Origin: Tiliqua scincoides
Taxonomy: Eukaryota > Chordata > Lepidosauria > Squamata > Scincidae
Assembly: GCF_035046505.1 (NCBI RefSeq)
Contig: NC_089821.1
Span: 59,056,256-59,120,255 of the forward strand
DNA: 64,000 nucleotides
Direction: 5' to 3'
Both the position numbers and the translations under genes were made by a program. The first letter of the stretch is position 1; every line of letters begins with the position of its first letter. Below the pieces are notes generated by a model. That model did not search any database. It was given only the letters and a program-made list of their open reading frames with translations, and had not been told where the DNA came from. Shown one piece after another: positions 24,990-35,817 of the stretch.

Positions 24990-25860
24990 GGACGGGGGGC
25001 ACCTGATCCTCCGAAAGCCCACTGCAGCGCCCAGGGCCGAGGCAGCGGGAGGCTGACAGCGCCTCCACGCAGCCGGGGGGCCAGGAGGACAGGGCTCCTG
25101 CGCCCACGTGCCCCGGCAGGGGCCCAGGGCGGCTGCCTTCCTTACCCAGGCAGGCTCCCGAGACGAGAGCGGTGGCCGTGAGGGCTCCGGCCGACGCGCC
25201 GTAGACGGTCTTGGCGTTGGCCACCAGGAAGGGCGCGCGCTCCTGCAGGCAGCTGGCGACGCCGATGTGGTAGACCCCCAGGAAGCCGCAGCCGGCGAAG
25301 GAGATATTCCAGGTGGAGCCGAGCGGGAACATCGCCGCCGCCTCCCCGCGCGCCCCCGAGGCTGGCCCCGCTGGAAGGGAGGGGAGGGGAGGGCTGCGCG
25401 CCCGCACTGCTGACCGGTTCCCGCCGCCGCCTCCCTCACGTCACAGGGGGCTCCTCGCAGCCGGCTCCTCCCGCGCCTCCGCTCCCCGACAGCGGCCTGC
25501 CCCTGAGCGCCGCGGCCAGAAGGAAGGCGTTATATCGGGCGCTCTCCTGCCGCGGGGAGGAGCCGCGTGTCACAATCCGCCTCCCCTGACGCAGGCCGGC
25601 CGGCCGGCCCCGGCGCCGCGAATGGCTGCTGGGCCGAGGGGAGGAGTCGGGCCGCGGGCAGGAGCGCCTCGGGGAGGGCGCGGGCAGCTCTCAGCCAGCG
25701 GGCGCCAACAACCGGCGCCGCGGACTCCGCTTTCCTGGAAAGCCCGGGGCGCTCCCGGCGGCAGCCAATAGGGGCCTGCCTGCGCCCTGGACGCTTCTCT
25801 CCGCAGCGCTGAAGGGCTCCCCGCTGCTTTGCCGCCGCTGGTCTGGGAGGCTCTTTGTGA
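24990..25860. promoter_or_regulatory. PNPLA2: CpG-rich promoter block of PNPLA2
   Basis: GC content and CpG density rise sharply compared with both flanks, and many GCGC, CCGG and GGCGGG words are present. The block surrounds the first coding exon and extends about 500 bases upstream of it. The transcription start cannot be fixed. Reading frames inside the block are by-products of base composition, apart from the PNPLA2 exon itself. Confidence 0.75.
25146..25332 (-). CDS. PNPLA2: PNPLA2 (adipose triglyceride lipase), first coding exon
   Basis: PNPLA2 performs the first step of triacylglycerol breakdown at the lipid-droplet surface. The 62 full codons begin [20 protein letters not shown] and continue through the patatin fold: the glycine-rich oxyanion loop (residues 14-19, GCGFLG) and the nucleophile elbow GASAG with the catalytic serine at residue 47. 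The product is collinear with human PNPLA2 from residue 1. The ATG at 25332 is in a fair context (G at -3). The exon ends in phase 1 at a GTAAGG donor after 187 coding bases, the same point as the human c.187 junction that I recall from disease literature. A pyrimidine tract with CAG just upstream suggests the exon may start at 25370, with an untranslated exon further right. The remaining exons, including the catalytic aspartate, lie beyond the left edge. Confidence 0.95.
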
Positions 25861-25949
25861 AGTGCAGCTGGAGGGGAGCCGGATGCACGCAGGGACACAG
25901 CGCCGCTGCCTCCAACCACCGCGGGGGAGAGGGAAGAAGAGCTGCAGCT

Positions 25950-26318
25950 CTGTCAGGCTGCCACCCTGGCCACACTTCCTGGGAGTAAGCCCATTGGCTA
26001 TAAAGGCCTTACTTCTGAGTCGACAGGCATAGGGTTGGGCTCTCAGGCTGCCACCCTAGCCACACTTTCCTGGGAGTAAGCCCATTGACTATAATGGGCC
26101 TTACTTCTGAGTAGACATGCATAGGATTGGGCTCTCAGGCTGCCATCCTAGCCACACTTTCCTGGGAGTTAGCCCATTGACTATAATGGGCCTTACTTCT
26201 GAGTAGACATGCATAGAATTGGGCTCTCACGCTGCTGTCCTGTCCACACTTTTCTGGAAATGAGTATTGACTAGAATGGAACTTACTTCTGAGTAGACAT
26301 GCATAGGATTGGGCTGTA
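25950..26318. repeat. Tandem array of short palindromic MITE, four units of about 92 bases
   Basis: Units start at about 25949, 26040, 26132 and 26225 with TCTCAGGCTGCCACCC-like text. Each holds CCTGGGAGTAAGCCCATTGA and its partner ATAATGGGCCTTACTTCTGAG, ending in GCATAGGATTGGGC. The unit is the short form of the dispersed MITE at 33629 and 40845. The array sits directly upstream of the PNPLA2 promoter block. Confidence 0.85.
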
Positions 26319-26854
26319 AGTCCCACTTTCTATCATTGTTAAAAGCATATACAGCCTGTTAAAAGTACAGAGCTGTAACATTTCCCCAAATGCAGTCACA
26401 TACCAGCATAGCATCAAGTTCCATATATTAAAAATAAATTATTGAAATGAATGGGGACCCACCTGAAGTTGGCTCACGACCCACCTAGTGGGGCCTGACC
26501 CACAGTTTGAGAAACACTGGTTAAAGGTATTGGCACTCTGCCCCCCCCCTTTGTATCTGCTCACCCCAGTTAAAGGGTATGTGGTATTTCTGCTGTGCAG
26601 GAGGAGGACCAGAGTGTAATGTGATTTCAGGGGTGGCGGTTCAGAACAGCAGAATGATAGGATGCTGCCCTCCCTTGGGCTCTTTTGCATGCAACTAAGC
26701 CCCACTGAATTCCCAAGGAACTTTAAACAGGGTACTGGCATTATAGAACTTTTGGGAGAAACTCAAGTTGGACCATCCTTCAGAGGAACAGTTATGTTAG
26801 GCTGTTGCAGCAAAATGAACAAAAAGACTTGTACCATCTTTAATATACATTCAG
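26319..26854. other. Intergenic; one hAT tail fragment
   Basis: The words CACAGTTTGAGAAACACTGG at about 26503-26522 look like the end of an old hAT-type element (start about 26440). Otherwise nothing is supported. Confidence 0.4.
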
Positions 26855-26943
26855 TCTGCAGTCCTAAGCATGTTACAAGGGAGTACCACATCCCATTGAC
26901 GTCAGTGGGACTTACTTCCAAGTGAACATGTTTAGGATTGTAC
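26855..26943. mobile_element. Short palindromic MITE
   Basis: Arms CTGCAGTCCTAAGCATGTT and AACATGTTTAGGATTGTAC enclose the core CCCATTGACGTCAGTGGGAC and CTTACTTCCAAGTG. It is the short form of the family. Confidence 0.65.
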
Positions 26944-27126
26944 AACTATGGCATTAACTTCTAGGAAGAGTTTAGTTGTGTGGGATTGTGAAACTGTGGC
27001 TGATGGAGACAAGGGGAAAGGAGGCCTGCCACTTGGGTATAGGACTGGCCTAAAACCTAGATACTGGTGAACCTCCTTAATAAACATCTTGGGAATCAGT
27101 GGTGGTCTAATAAAATATTCACTAAC

Positions 27127-27372
27127 AGCCCAATCCTATCCAACTTTTCCATGCTAATGCAACCACAGCGCAGCCCTGAGGCAAAGGAACAAATGTTCCC
27201 TTACCTTGAGGAGGTCTCCATATCTGTCCCCCTCTTTGACTCTAATGGGACTTACTTCTGAGTAGAAATGCATAGTATTGGGCTGTAAGGCTGTAATCCT
27301 AAACAAACTTTCCTGAGAGTAAGCCCCATTGAACAAAATAGGACTTACTTCTGAGTAGACCTGGTTAGGATT
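27127..27372. mobile_element. Two abutting palindromic MITEs, the first a recombinant of long and short forms
   Basis: 27127-27286 begins as the long form (CAGCCCAATCCTATCC … TTACCTTGAGGAGG) but ends as the short form (TGGGACTTACTTCTGAGTAG … GTATTGGGCTG). The second copy follows at once, starting near 27290 and ending GGTTAGGATTGTGCCC. TAA trinucleotides flank both copies. Confidence 0.65.
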
Positions 27373-28886
27373 GTGCCCTAAGTTTAAGACGTTGTATCAG
27401 ATTTCTGGTTACTCTAGTAGTGTTTACCTTTCTAGTTGCTGTTGTGTTGTAAGAATGGTGCCAAGCCCTCTACCTCCTCACAGCATAATTCTATGCATTT
27501 CTTCTCTGCAGTAAGTTTCATTGTGTGCAGTGGGGCTTACTCTTAGGAAAGGGTACAAAGGATTGTATCCTTTGTCTATTTTGCATATGCCTGTTTGTGC
27601 TACCTTTTGTCTGCCACACCTGTTTTAATAAACTGTTTTCCCATTTTGATCTTGAATCTGTCTGGTCTGATTGATTCAGTGGAAGGTGTATTGCCTTATC
27701 CCTATGACTGCTAACACTATGCAATTAACCCTGGCATCCATTTTTGGAGATCCTTCTGGAAATATAGGGAAGGATCTACAGGCTTCACCCACTGTCTAGT
27801 TTTAGCCTGATTGGTGGCAACGATTATCACCATTTTATTTCAGAATAAGGATGGGTTGGGGAACAAAGGAGGGTTTTTAGTGTAGATGTCTCTCCCCTCA
27901 ACCATCATTCTCAAAGTAATTTTCCTTGGTGTTCTGAAACACTTACTGAAAAGTGCTGTAAGGTTGTGATAGTTGAACTTCACCTTGTTTTTTCACCCAT
28001 TGAAAATCAGTGCCATTGCAGAAAGACAACATGGTCAAACAACCAGGTTAGTTTTGTGGATTTGCAGTCATTCTAGCTGAGCCCAAACAAAGACAGTAGC
28101 CTTTATCAGCCCACCTGTTGGGATTGGCATGCACCAGCTGATTGGGCATCCAAGCCCACCTTACCAAGTCAGAGTATGGTAAGGATACCCAAGAGGCATA
28201 TACTATACAATCAGATAGCCCAGTGACATCATCAACCCTAGATTTATATAGGTCAAGCACACTTGTATGCATTCTGGCTTGGTTCCCTCTAAAATCACAG
28301 CTGTATGTGTAGGACTAGTTCAACCATGAGGCCAAGTGAGAGGGCTGCTTTAAGTGGCAGGCTGGGAGAGGCAATGAATTAGCAGGGGGCATTCTGTGCA
28401 TTTCCACCACCTTCCCTAGCTCATTACCCACCCTGCCATTTTATTCTGCTTCAGTCCTCTTGGAGCAAGAAAGAAGAGAATTAGGGCACCGACAACTCAC
28501 CACTTCCTCTAACACCTCTGCTGCAAACAAGCAATCATGGTGGCAGGGGTGAAGGGAAATGCAAGGGGCTGTTCCACAACAGCCATAATTTGATCAAATT
28601 AGCCACAAAACTTCGAGGGAGGTTTTTGAGGATGGTTTCTGTCTGACTAGCTTTGTCATTTTGATGGCAGTGGAATCGATCAAACTTGTTGCTGGCATCA
28701 GGTCAGATCTGGGGAATGGAGAGAGGCACTGGCAGTAGGGGATACTGTGTGGGATCCAACGCCAAGCCCCAGGAGCTCCAACAGCTGTGTGCCCTCCCAT
28801 CTGAAAGTTGTTCAGGGCTTATTGTCCAATCCTAATAGCATCTTCTGCTTCAGGAACTAGCATTCCAGCTGTGTAAGGTCCTTTAT

Positions 28887-29240
28887 AATAATACAATAAT
28901 AATACAGGTATTTCTATACCGCCTTTCTTGGTCCTCAGATTTCTCCTTAGACTTTATTCAAGGCGGTTTACACAGGCAGGCAATTTAAATCCCCGTAGGG
29001 ATTTTTACAATTTGAAAGAAGGTTTCTATCTTTCAAGAAACCACAACATTCAAGATGTTTCTTTCATGATCTGGCCGCACATTCTGGCCTCCATCCTCCC
29101 ACGCTCAGAGCAGGTGGAATAGCTCGGCTCAGCTTGTCAGCTGCTTGAAGGTCGTACAGTGCCGGTGGCCTCGAACTGGCGACCTTCGGATGTTATCTTC
29201 AGGCAAATGGAGGCTCAACCCTCTAGACCAGACCTCCTGC
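28887..29240 (-). mobile_element. tRNA-derived SINE with 7-bp target duplication
   Basis: On the minus strand the head reads GGTCTGGTCTAGAGGGTTGA with a B-box GTCGCCAGTTCGAGGCC. A body (AGCTGACAAGCTGAGCCGAG … TGGGAGGATGGAGGCC) and a tail of AAACCGCCTTGAATAAAGTC, AGAAAGGCGGTATAGAAAT and a TATTATTATTGTATT run follow. The duplication CCTTTAT lies at 28880-28886 and 29241-29247. The copy is nearly full length. Confidence 0.85.
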
Positions 29241-29442
29241 CCTTTATGACTTTCACAAAATGCATCACACCATACACTGAGACTCCTGACAAGTCCTAGT
29301 GCAGGTAGGTCAGAGCAGGGGGTAAAGAGGAGGCAGCGATGGGTAAAACAGGGTGGGGAGAGGGAGGACCAGGGTAAGGAGAGTGGATCTAGGCTGGAAA
29401 CGGGGCGATATTGGCGGCAGCAGGGCCAACAATATCCTAAAC

Positions 29443-29628
29443 CTGTGGTTCCCAAACTGTGAGCCATGGCCCCCTGGGGAGCTGTGAAAACCATCCATGG
29501 GAGCTGTGGAATCCTCAGGAAAACCCTTCAGTCCTATACAACCTATAGGATTGCAAACCTAATTGGAAGCTGCAGCCAATGGCTCAGTAGGTCAACGGAG
29601 CTGCCTGTCAAAAAAGTTTGGGAACCAC
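29443..29628. mobile_element. hAT-like MITE
   Basis: Termini CTGTGGTTCCCAAACTGTG and AGTTTGGGAACCACTA are inverted repeats. Flanks TCCTAAAC and TCTTAACC are a weak match for an 8-bp duplication. It is non-coding. Confidence 0.65.
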
Positions 29629-29699
29629 TATCTTAACCCCTTCCCTGCCTCAATTCACATTCATGAGTCCACTTAGCTGGCACAGGGCCAAGTAGCTAG

Positions 29700-29982
29700 C
29701 TAGGCAGCAAGGGTTTATTCTAAGGCAGGGGAACAAATGTTCTCTTACCTTGAGGAGGCTTTTGTGGCTTGACATTCCACTGTGGAATGCAGCACAAGCC
29801 TGGATGGCATGTCTGTATCGGTGTGAAGGGAATTAGGTAGGGATTATTTAGGTTGCTTGTAGTGACTGTCCAGGATGTCAAGCAGGGATCTTTCCCAGCC
29901 ATATCTATATATTCCAGGGATTGAAAGTTGGAACTTCCAGATACAAAGCACATGCGCCCACCACTGAGCCTTTCCCCATTAT
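29700..29982. repeat. Broken MITE next to a SINE head fragment
   Basis: 29720-29815 keeps the inner part of the long palindromic MITE (GGGGAACAAATGTTCTC and CTTACCTTGAGGAGG). 29910-29982, on the minus strand, carries AAAGGCTCAGTGGTGGGCGC and ATGTGCTTTGTATCTGGAAG, which look like the 5' head of the tRNA-SINE family at 12358. Confidence 0.5.
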
Positions 29983-30467
29983 TTTGTTTTCCAGCCCTCT
30001 GGTTTTGTTGGCTTTCTCATAAACTGAGAGGGTATTGCATAAATCAGAGCACACTCATTTCTTCCCTGTTTTCTCCAACTGACCTAATAAACATATTGTT
30101 TTGTCAATTGTGATATGCTAAAATATTAGCTTTGTACTGAATGAAGCACTTCTGAGTGCAAAATTCTGAAACTGTAACCTTCTTTTAGGTGTACTGTTCC
30201 TTGGACATCAGTGATCAATAAGGTTAAAGAGAGCAGCCTTCTACACAAAGGCCACACTTCATTTTCCTAAAAGTAGTTGCAAATGAGTGAAGGCTTCTGT
30301 TTCTGCTCCCTTTTCTGAAGTCTTTGTGGAGCTGGAGGAATAGTGTGCCACTGTTGATAATTTATGGAGGATTTTGGAGCAATGTGTTCACAATTTGGTT
30401 TCCCAGGTTCATTGTATTGAACTCCAGGTGGAATCAAACCAGTTCTGAATTAACAGCCATTCATTGG

Positions 30468-30655
30468 AACATTGGTCTCTGCCTTTCCATTGGACCATTT
30501 CAGCGACATGGAGAGGGGAGATTTGCTGCATGGGTAACAGCCTATCCTCCATACCTACTTTATCCAGGCTTCGCGTACTGGAGAGGACACTCTGTTCCAG
30601 AACCACCATTCAGAGCATGACACCATAGTCTTCCAAGACTGAAGGATGCCAACAA
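30468..30655 (+). mobile_element. Non-autonomous retroelement sharing the LINE 3' end, short copy
   Basis: It matches 20776-20960 from GGTCTCTGCCTTTCCATTGG through TTTGCTGCATGGGTAACAG and ends with the LINE-like tail (CAGAACCACCATTCAGAGCA … CCAAGACTGAAGGATGCCAA). It is 5'-truncated relative to the copy at 20480. Confidence 0.75.
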
Positions 30656-30659
30656 CATT

Positions 30660-33434
30660 GGAACAGATTTGCATGATGCATCACAGTCTACTTTTGTAAT
30701 TACCCCCAAATTTCAAAAGTATTTTGCCAAGTGAAGTGGAGCATTGCTGTTGGGGACTCCCTGCCTTATCACGAGAGTGGTGGCCATTTTAATATGAATA
30801 GCATTGCCCTATCTTAACCCCATGAAACTAGACAACCTAATTTGATTATACCAATGCAAGGTAGACATGCAAAACTAGCTCATTTCATTTGTATTCTAGT
30901 ATTTTCAAGGTATTCTTTTCACCAGCTGAATACTGTGTTAAAGATAGCGAGTCTGGATCATAGAAAGTCTGCTTGCTTGACAACTTTTTCAGCATCATTG
31001 GAGACAGAAATTTTAACTAGCCTTAGTACTCTTTTTCCAATAGCTCAGCAACGCATGTTAGTGATGGAGCAGTCTTTTTTGCAATGTCACCATTAATTCA
31101 TACACTTACCCCTTGATTTAACAGACTAATGGGGGAGAGGGTAACCATTAATGCCAAAAGTCCATTAAATCTGAGTGCATTGAAGTCAACAAAGACACAC
31201 ATGCACAAAACATATGGCTTGTTTTGAACGAAGCAGACACTATTTCTAAGGTCTGTTAAACTGAAGGTTCACTATAGTTCCAACATTGACATTGGATCCA
31301 TTAATTATATGAGTAATGAAACAATGAACTTTTAGAAGTGAAAAATTTTTGTCCAGAAAAAATGGAAAATATTCTGGTTTTCTCACAGCAATGTTGCTGC
31401 AACTACTAGATCACACTAGATGACTTCTTTTTCCTACCCAAGGCCCATCTTCCTAAAAGAAGGGATTCCCAAAATTCTCCTATAATGATAAAATCATCAG
31501 AAATTGTCTTCGAGTCTCAAATGTAGCTCTAATGATACAGTAGTTCTATGTAACACACACCCAGTTTTTTAAAATCTGACTTTCATGTACAAGGACAATA
31601 ATATGTAGGATGTGACACTGCAATTCAGCCCAAAAGAACTGACAATTCAAGGTGTATGAAAATGCCCACCCTCTGAGAGGGTTCACCACCAGCAGAAGTG
31701 TACTTACATATGACATGGCACTCTCGATCTCATGACTAGTGGCATCCAAGTTGTGAGATTCCTTCCTCCCATAGGAGGAAAAAATGTTGGCATTATCTCT
31801 ATTGCAGTTTTGGCATCACCATCCTAAAGACTTTTACATTCCACTTGTCTTTTGCTTTGATATACCGCTAGGTTACCTGTTTTGTTCTAGTGCCACATTG
31901 TTATTTTACTGCTGCTCCTGTTTTCTTCTTTTGTTGATGTGATTTTACTTGCTCTACCATAGGTAACTTTGAGCTCTTCCCCATGGGAAAGTGTAGGGTA
32001 CTAAAACCAGCTAAAGTCTGATCCCCAATCTATTATTTCAACTGTTGGAGGTGTTTATGGGGGGAACTCCGCTGGCATCTTTCCTTGTATGAAACTGACC
32101 TTTTTAATCACATTGCACTGGTTGGAGGGAGAAATGCAAAAAAGCCATTTCATTGAAGTTTTAAATTTTATGAGGCAAAAGGAAGACAGTGATGTACACA
32201 CATGCTGATAATTGTGTAGGGGGGCGTTATCACCCAAATGATTAACCTGCTAAGCACTGACATCACTGCCTCTCCCATATCATACTCTTCTACAAACATC
32301 AATTTTATGAGCTGAATGTTATAAACGCTGCTATTCTCTCAATACATTTAATAAGATTAGACTCACTGAAAGGAATGTAAATAGCCAATATTATCTATGA
32401 AAACACCACATTTTGATCACAGCAGATATATATTTAAACTGTTTAAAAACATGATCCAAAAATCTTCCAGTTTTATTGTAATTAATAAAGACTAACCAGA
32501 TTTTACTCTGTAGCACCTATCTAAGGAGTCCATAGTTCATCATAGCTTTGCCTTTGCACTTTGACCAAAGTACTTCCAGCTCTGCTTTGTTTCTCTGGGC
32601 TCCTGTGGATTTCTAATCTACTTTTCTTAGTAGGAAGGGAGCAATTCCCTCAGTATTCAGGCTGTGAAGACAGCAACAGCATTGTATGCTATATACACAT
32701 TCCAATTTTTTTGTCTCCAGTTTTGCCTGTAGTCACAATCATGTGGGGTTTTCTAGGGTGCCAAGCAGCATATGGAAGCTGTGGCAGCCATCTGCCTCCT
32801 AGGTAACACTCAACCCATCCTTGGCAACTAGCATGCTTCCCCTCCTCCTGAATGAATTGTAAAAAAAAAAATGGGTATAGTCACTTAGCTATGCGAGCAT
32901 TCAATTAGCCCTTTAAAGGGGGAAAGATTACCATCTCCAACTTGGCAATACATCCTGCTATCTTAAGAATGTTCTTGAACACATATTTTCTTTTCATATA
33001 TGCTCTAACTCATTCAAGAATGGTTTGTTTCAGTTAAGGGCAAAATTGACTAGACAACATCTTTATAGCAGTGTCAGAATGAGTTTTAAAGGGCTTTCCC
33101 TACCTTTGATATAAATACTCTGTTTCTCTCTCTTTGGATGGGCTCTGAAAAATGTTCTATAGTTTCTTAGCTCATCTGAACTAGGGGAAAGCTGACTATG
33201 AATGCTGCCCATTGGCTAGTGTTAAGAAACACTTCCTCTAAATTCTCAATGCTACAACAGTTTTAAATATTTGGGATTTTATTTTGTGAGTGAAGAATGA
33301 ATAGATGAGAACAAACCTACATGTGACTTAAATAAAAGGCAGAGCAGCTCACCTGTGTGAGGGAAAGACAGTTGATTTAACTGCCTAGTATTTTTATAGT
33401 GAAAATTCCAGGACTATAAAGTAGATCACACAAA
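30660..33434. other. Intergenic space between RPLP2 and PNPLA2, nothing supported
   Basis: AT-rich sequence downstream of the RPLP2 poly(A) site. Reading frames are short and unlike known families, and no RNA gene or repeat with clear ends was seen. Confidence 0.5.
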
Positions 33435-33455
33435 TGCAGCATTTTAAAACCAAGA

Positions 33456-33461
33456 TTTATT
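33456..33461 (-). terminator. RPLP2: RPLP2 poly(A) signal AATAAA
   Basis: AATAAA on the minus strand lies 26 bases past the stop codon (33487-33489). The very short 3' UTR is typical of ribosomal protein genes. Cleavage is expected about 10-25 bases further left. Confidence 0.85.
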
Positions 33462-33486
33462 ACAGATTAACCCTTAAGAAAAAGTT

Positions 33487-33563
33487 TTAGTCAAACAGTC
33501 CAAATCCCATATCGTCATCAGACTCTTCAGATTCTTCCTTCTTTTCTTCTTTCTTCTCCTCAG
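33487..33563 (-). CDS. RPLP2: RPLP2 coding exon 4 (acidic C-terminal tail)
   Basis: It encodes the charged linker EEKKEEKKEESEESDDDMG and the end FGLFD, followed by TAA. The SDDDMGFGLFD end is the conserved stalk peptide that binds translation factors, and the SEES serines are the usual casein-kinase-2 type sites. The acceptor is TTTGCAG. The first two bases finish an alanine codon started in the previous exon. Confidence 0.97.
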
Positions 33564-33628
33564 CTGCAAAGACAATCAGACGAACAGTTAGCTAATAACT
33601 CTCAAGGTAGAGTGGGTACTTGGGTAAC

Positions 33629-33712
33629 AATCCTAATCACATATACATGGGAGCATGTCCCATTGAACTCAGTGTAGCTTACTTCTGAGTAAACATGCAT
33701 AGGATTGTGCTT
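33629..33712. mobile_element. Short palindromic MITE in RPLP2 intron
   Basis: Ends AACAATCCTAATCACATATA and GCATAGGATTGTGCT are inverted. The core GTCCCATTGAACTCAGTG leads into CTTACTTCTGAGTAAACATG. It lies just upstream of the last RPLP2 exon. Confidence 0.75.
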
Positions 33713-34814
33713 ATACTCATTTCATTCTACACACATATTTGCCTTAAAGATGCACAGCACAGAACTGCAATGTGGACTGCTGAAGACAGATGCTCCCAGT
33801 AGCTAAGTTGTGTTAGATTTAGCCACACACAGCATGTACAGTGTCTAAAGAGCTCACTGTTTTGCAACCCCATTTTGAATACAGTATGTCAATATTCCTT
33901 AAAGTAATAACAAAGGAGACAACAAGAAGCAGAGAATAGTGGCTAGATGCCAGTACCCAAAACAAAAAAAAGTGTCAAAACTGAAGAGAATGGCTGTAGC
34001 TATACATTCAGCTTGTGTGTTCCTTCAAAGGAGGTTAGATGCTTCCTTCTACTAGAGCTTGCCACAAGCCAGGAAGGAGGCTTCTAATCTCTTCCCCTCA
34101 TACACAGGGGATGCCAAAACACAATTTTCTGTTACATCTGAAATGTATTCAATGGCTCAATTCAGACAATCCAAACCATGGATCTATGAACATGGCAGGA
34201 AGGACTACTGAGCTTACATGCTCTCCCCTTGCACCCTACCCTCCCCCCCAGTTGCAAGGGAAGAATCCTGGTTAAGTAAGTAACAACTCCATGCATCATC
34301 CAAACCAAGGAGCTGTGGTTTAACTACAGTTTAGAAACCAAGATATGAAACCAAGATTGGATTCTTACTTCATATTCTGGTTTCTAAACCAGTTAAACCT
34401 CACCTCCCATGTTCAGACAACATGCAGAGCTGTTCACCCAGGATGCTTCCCATACAGCTGGGTAGGCAAGAGAACGGGGGGGGGGGGGGAGAGAGCATAT
34501 GGGCTCAGCACTACTTCCCATTGCAATCATCTGAACTGTCTCAGTGTACACCTAAAAGTTGAACAAGAAAGCATTCTTGCTTTTCTTTTAAGCAAGAATG
34601 TTAGCTGACAAATTTTCTTCATACAATAACCCAAAGAGGTTCACCTCAACCAGCTTTTCTTATGCAGCTGGCTGGATTTTCACAATATGACAGCAGCATG
34701 AAAATAAGGGTTATACATTTACAGGATCTTCCGTTCATATTTTATTGTGTACAGTGTAGCAGTGCTCCCTGAAAGAACCACATTCTCAGCATCAGTGAAA
34801 GGCTGGCCCTGCCT

Positions 34815-35704
34815 AATTTCTACCTGGTCAAGGGCTCATCGATTGCGAGGCAAAATGAGTCGATCGCAGGCTTCTCTCCCGTCCACGCATCCCTGGGAGC
34901 CCTGTCCTGGGAGTGAGCTCCCTGGGAGTGACGCATCCCTGGGAGTGAGCCCCGTTGACTCTACTGGGGCTGACTTACCTTTCCCGTTTTCGCACTGGTA
35001 TGTATGGAGATCTGCCCCCCCCCCAACTTCCATCTGTTGGTTCTGTGTGCAAGGGGTTTTGCACTGGTCTTGCTGTGATGTCTATACAGAGATCTTCCCT
35101 CCCCCACACCTTTCCCCTGTTTTGCACTGGTACGTATAGAGATCTGCTCCCCCCCCCACTTGTATTGGAATCGAGGAAGATCTGGTGAGGAGGTAGATGT
35201 GGTGTCAGCAGTGGCCCCTTTAAGGGTAAGGCCTGGGCATCCAGCAGAGTATGCTGCACAGCTGCAGCCACTTGAAGGCAATAGGGCCCTCAGGGATATA
35301 ACAGCACCTGAGGCAGGAAGGGCTCCACTTATTTATGTGAGTTAGCCTTTTCCTACATGAAGATCATTAAGTCCAAGTACCATTCCACCATGACTGATGA
35401 ACATTTGGAAGTGTGCTTGAGGCTGGCTGTCAGCAGCTACTGTCCGGACTATGCATCCTTGGCTGATTCACTTCAGTGCAAGTCATCAAAGTAAACTCAA
35501 ATAATTACAAAAAATGTTTATAGTTAATTATGTTGTGTTGTGCAATATTGGCTCATGCGGTTATGCAAGGTACACCAACATACATTGTACACATAAATGT
35601 TATATGTTATGATGGCGCGAACATTGTAAAAAAACTCTGGTAGATCTCCAGGCCTTGCTGGGTTTTAAAGTAGCTCTCGAGCCAAAAAAGTGTGAGCACC
35701 CCTG
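34815..35704 (+). mobile_element. hAT transposon remnant with transposase C-terminus
   Basis: The right terminus is GTGAGCACCCCTG, ending at 35704. At 35339-35494 an open segment encodes ELAFSYMKIIKSKYHSTMTD, then EHLEVCLRLAVSSYCPDYAS, LADSLQCKSSK and a stop: the C-terminal dimerisation end of a hAT transposase of the ZBED/Charlie-like type. Left of this are three diverged repeats of TTTGCACTGGTATGTATAGA plus a C-run (about 34990-35160). The 5' terminus was not identified, so the left limit is only a guess. Most of the transposase is missing. Confidence 0.75.
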
Positions 35705-35721
35705 AGCTATTTCATACTAAC

Positions 35722-35817
35722 CAGGAGCTGGTGCAGCACCTGCGGCAGGAGCAGCAGAACCTCCAGCAGAGACTGCTACAGCCCCACCTGCTGGCATGCT
35801 GGCGAGCTTGCTGTTAC
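35722..35817 (-). CDS. RPLP2: RPLP2 coding exon 3 (alanine/glycine hinge)
   Basis: It encodes NSKLASMPAGGAVAVSAGGS followed by AAPAAGAAPAP, the flexible hinge between the dimerisation domain and the acidic tail. The acceptor is CTCCTCCAG and the donor GTTAGT, a less common form. Both sides are phase 1. The hAT end at 35704 stops only 17 bases from this donor. Confidence 0.96.

Noticed and set aside
24678-25439. A 253-codon minus-strand frame overlapping PNPLA2 exon 1
   Set aside because: It is a shifted frame of the PNPLA2 exon and the CpG-rich flank. The correct frame is the one starting at 25332.
25530-25919. Long minus-strand frames upstream of PNPLA2
   Set aside because: They come from the GC-rich promoter block, which is poor in stop codons. 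They have low-complexity alanine, proline and arginine composition and no family resemblance.
34747-35281. Overlapping frames on both strands near 35 kb
   Set aside because: They are made by the internal repeats and C-runs of the hAT remnant. Only 35339-35494 resembles transposase.
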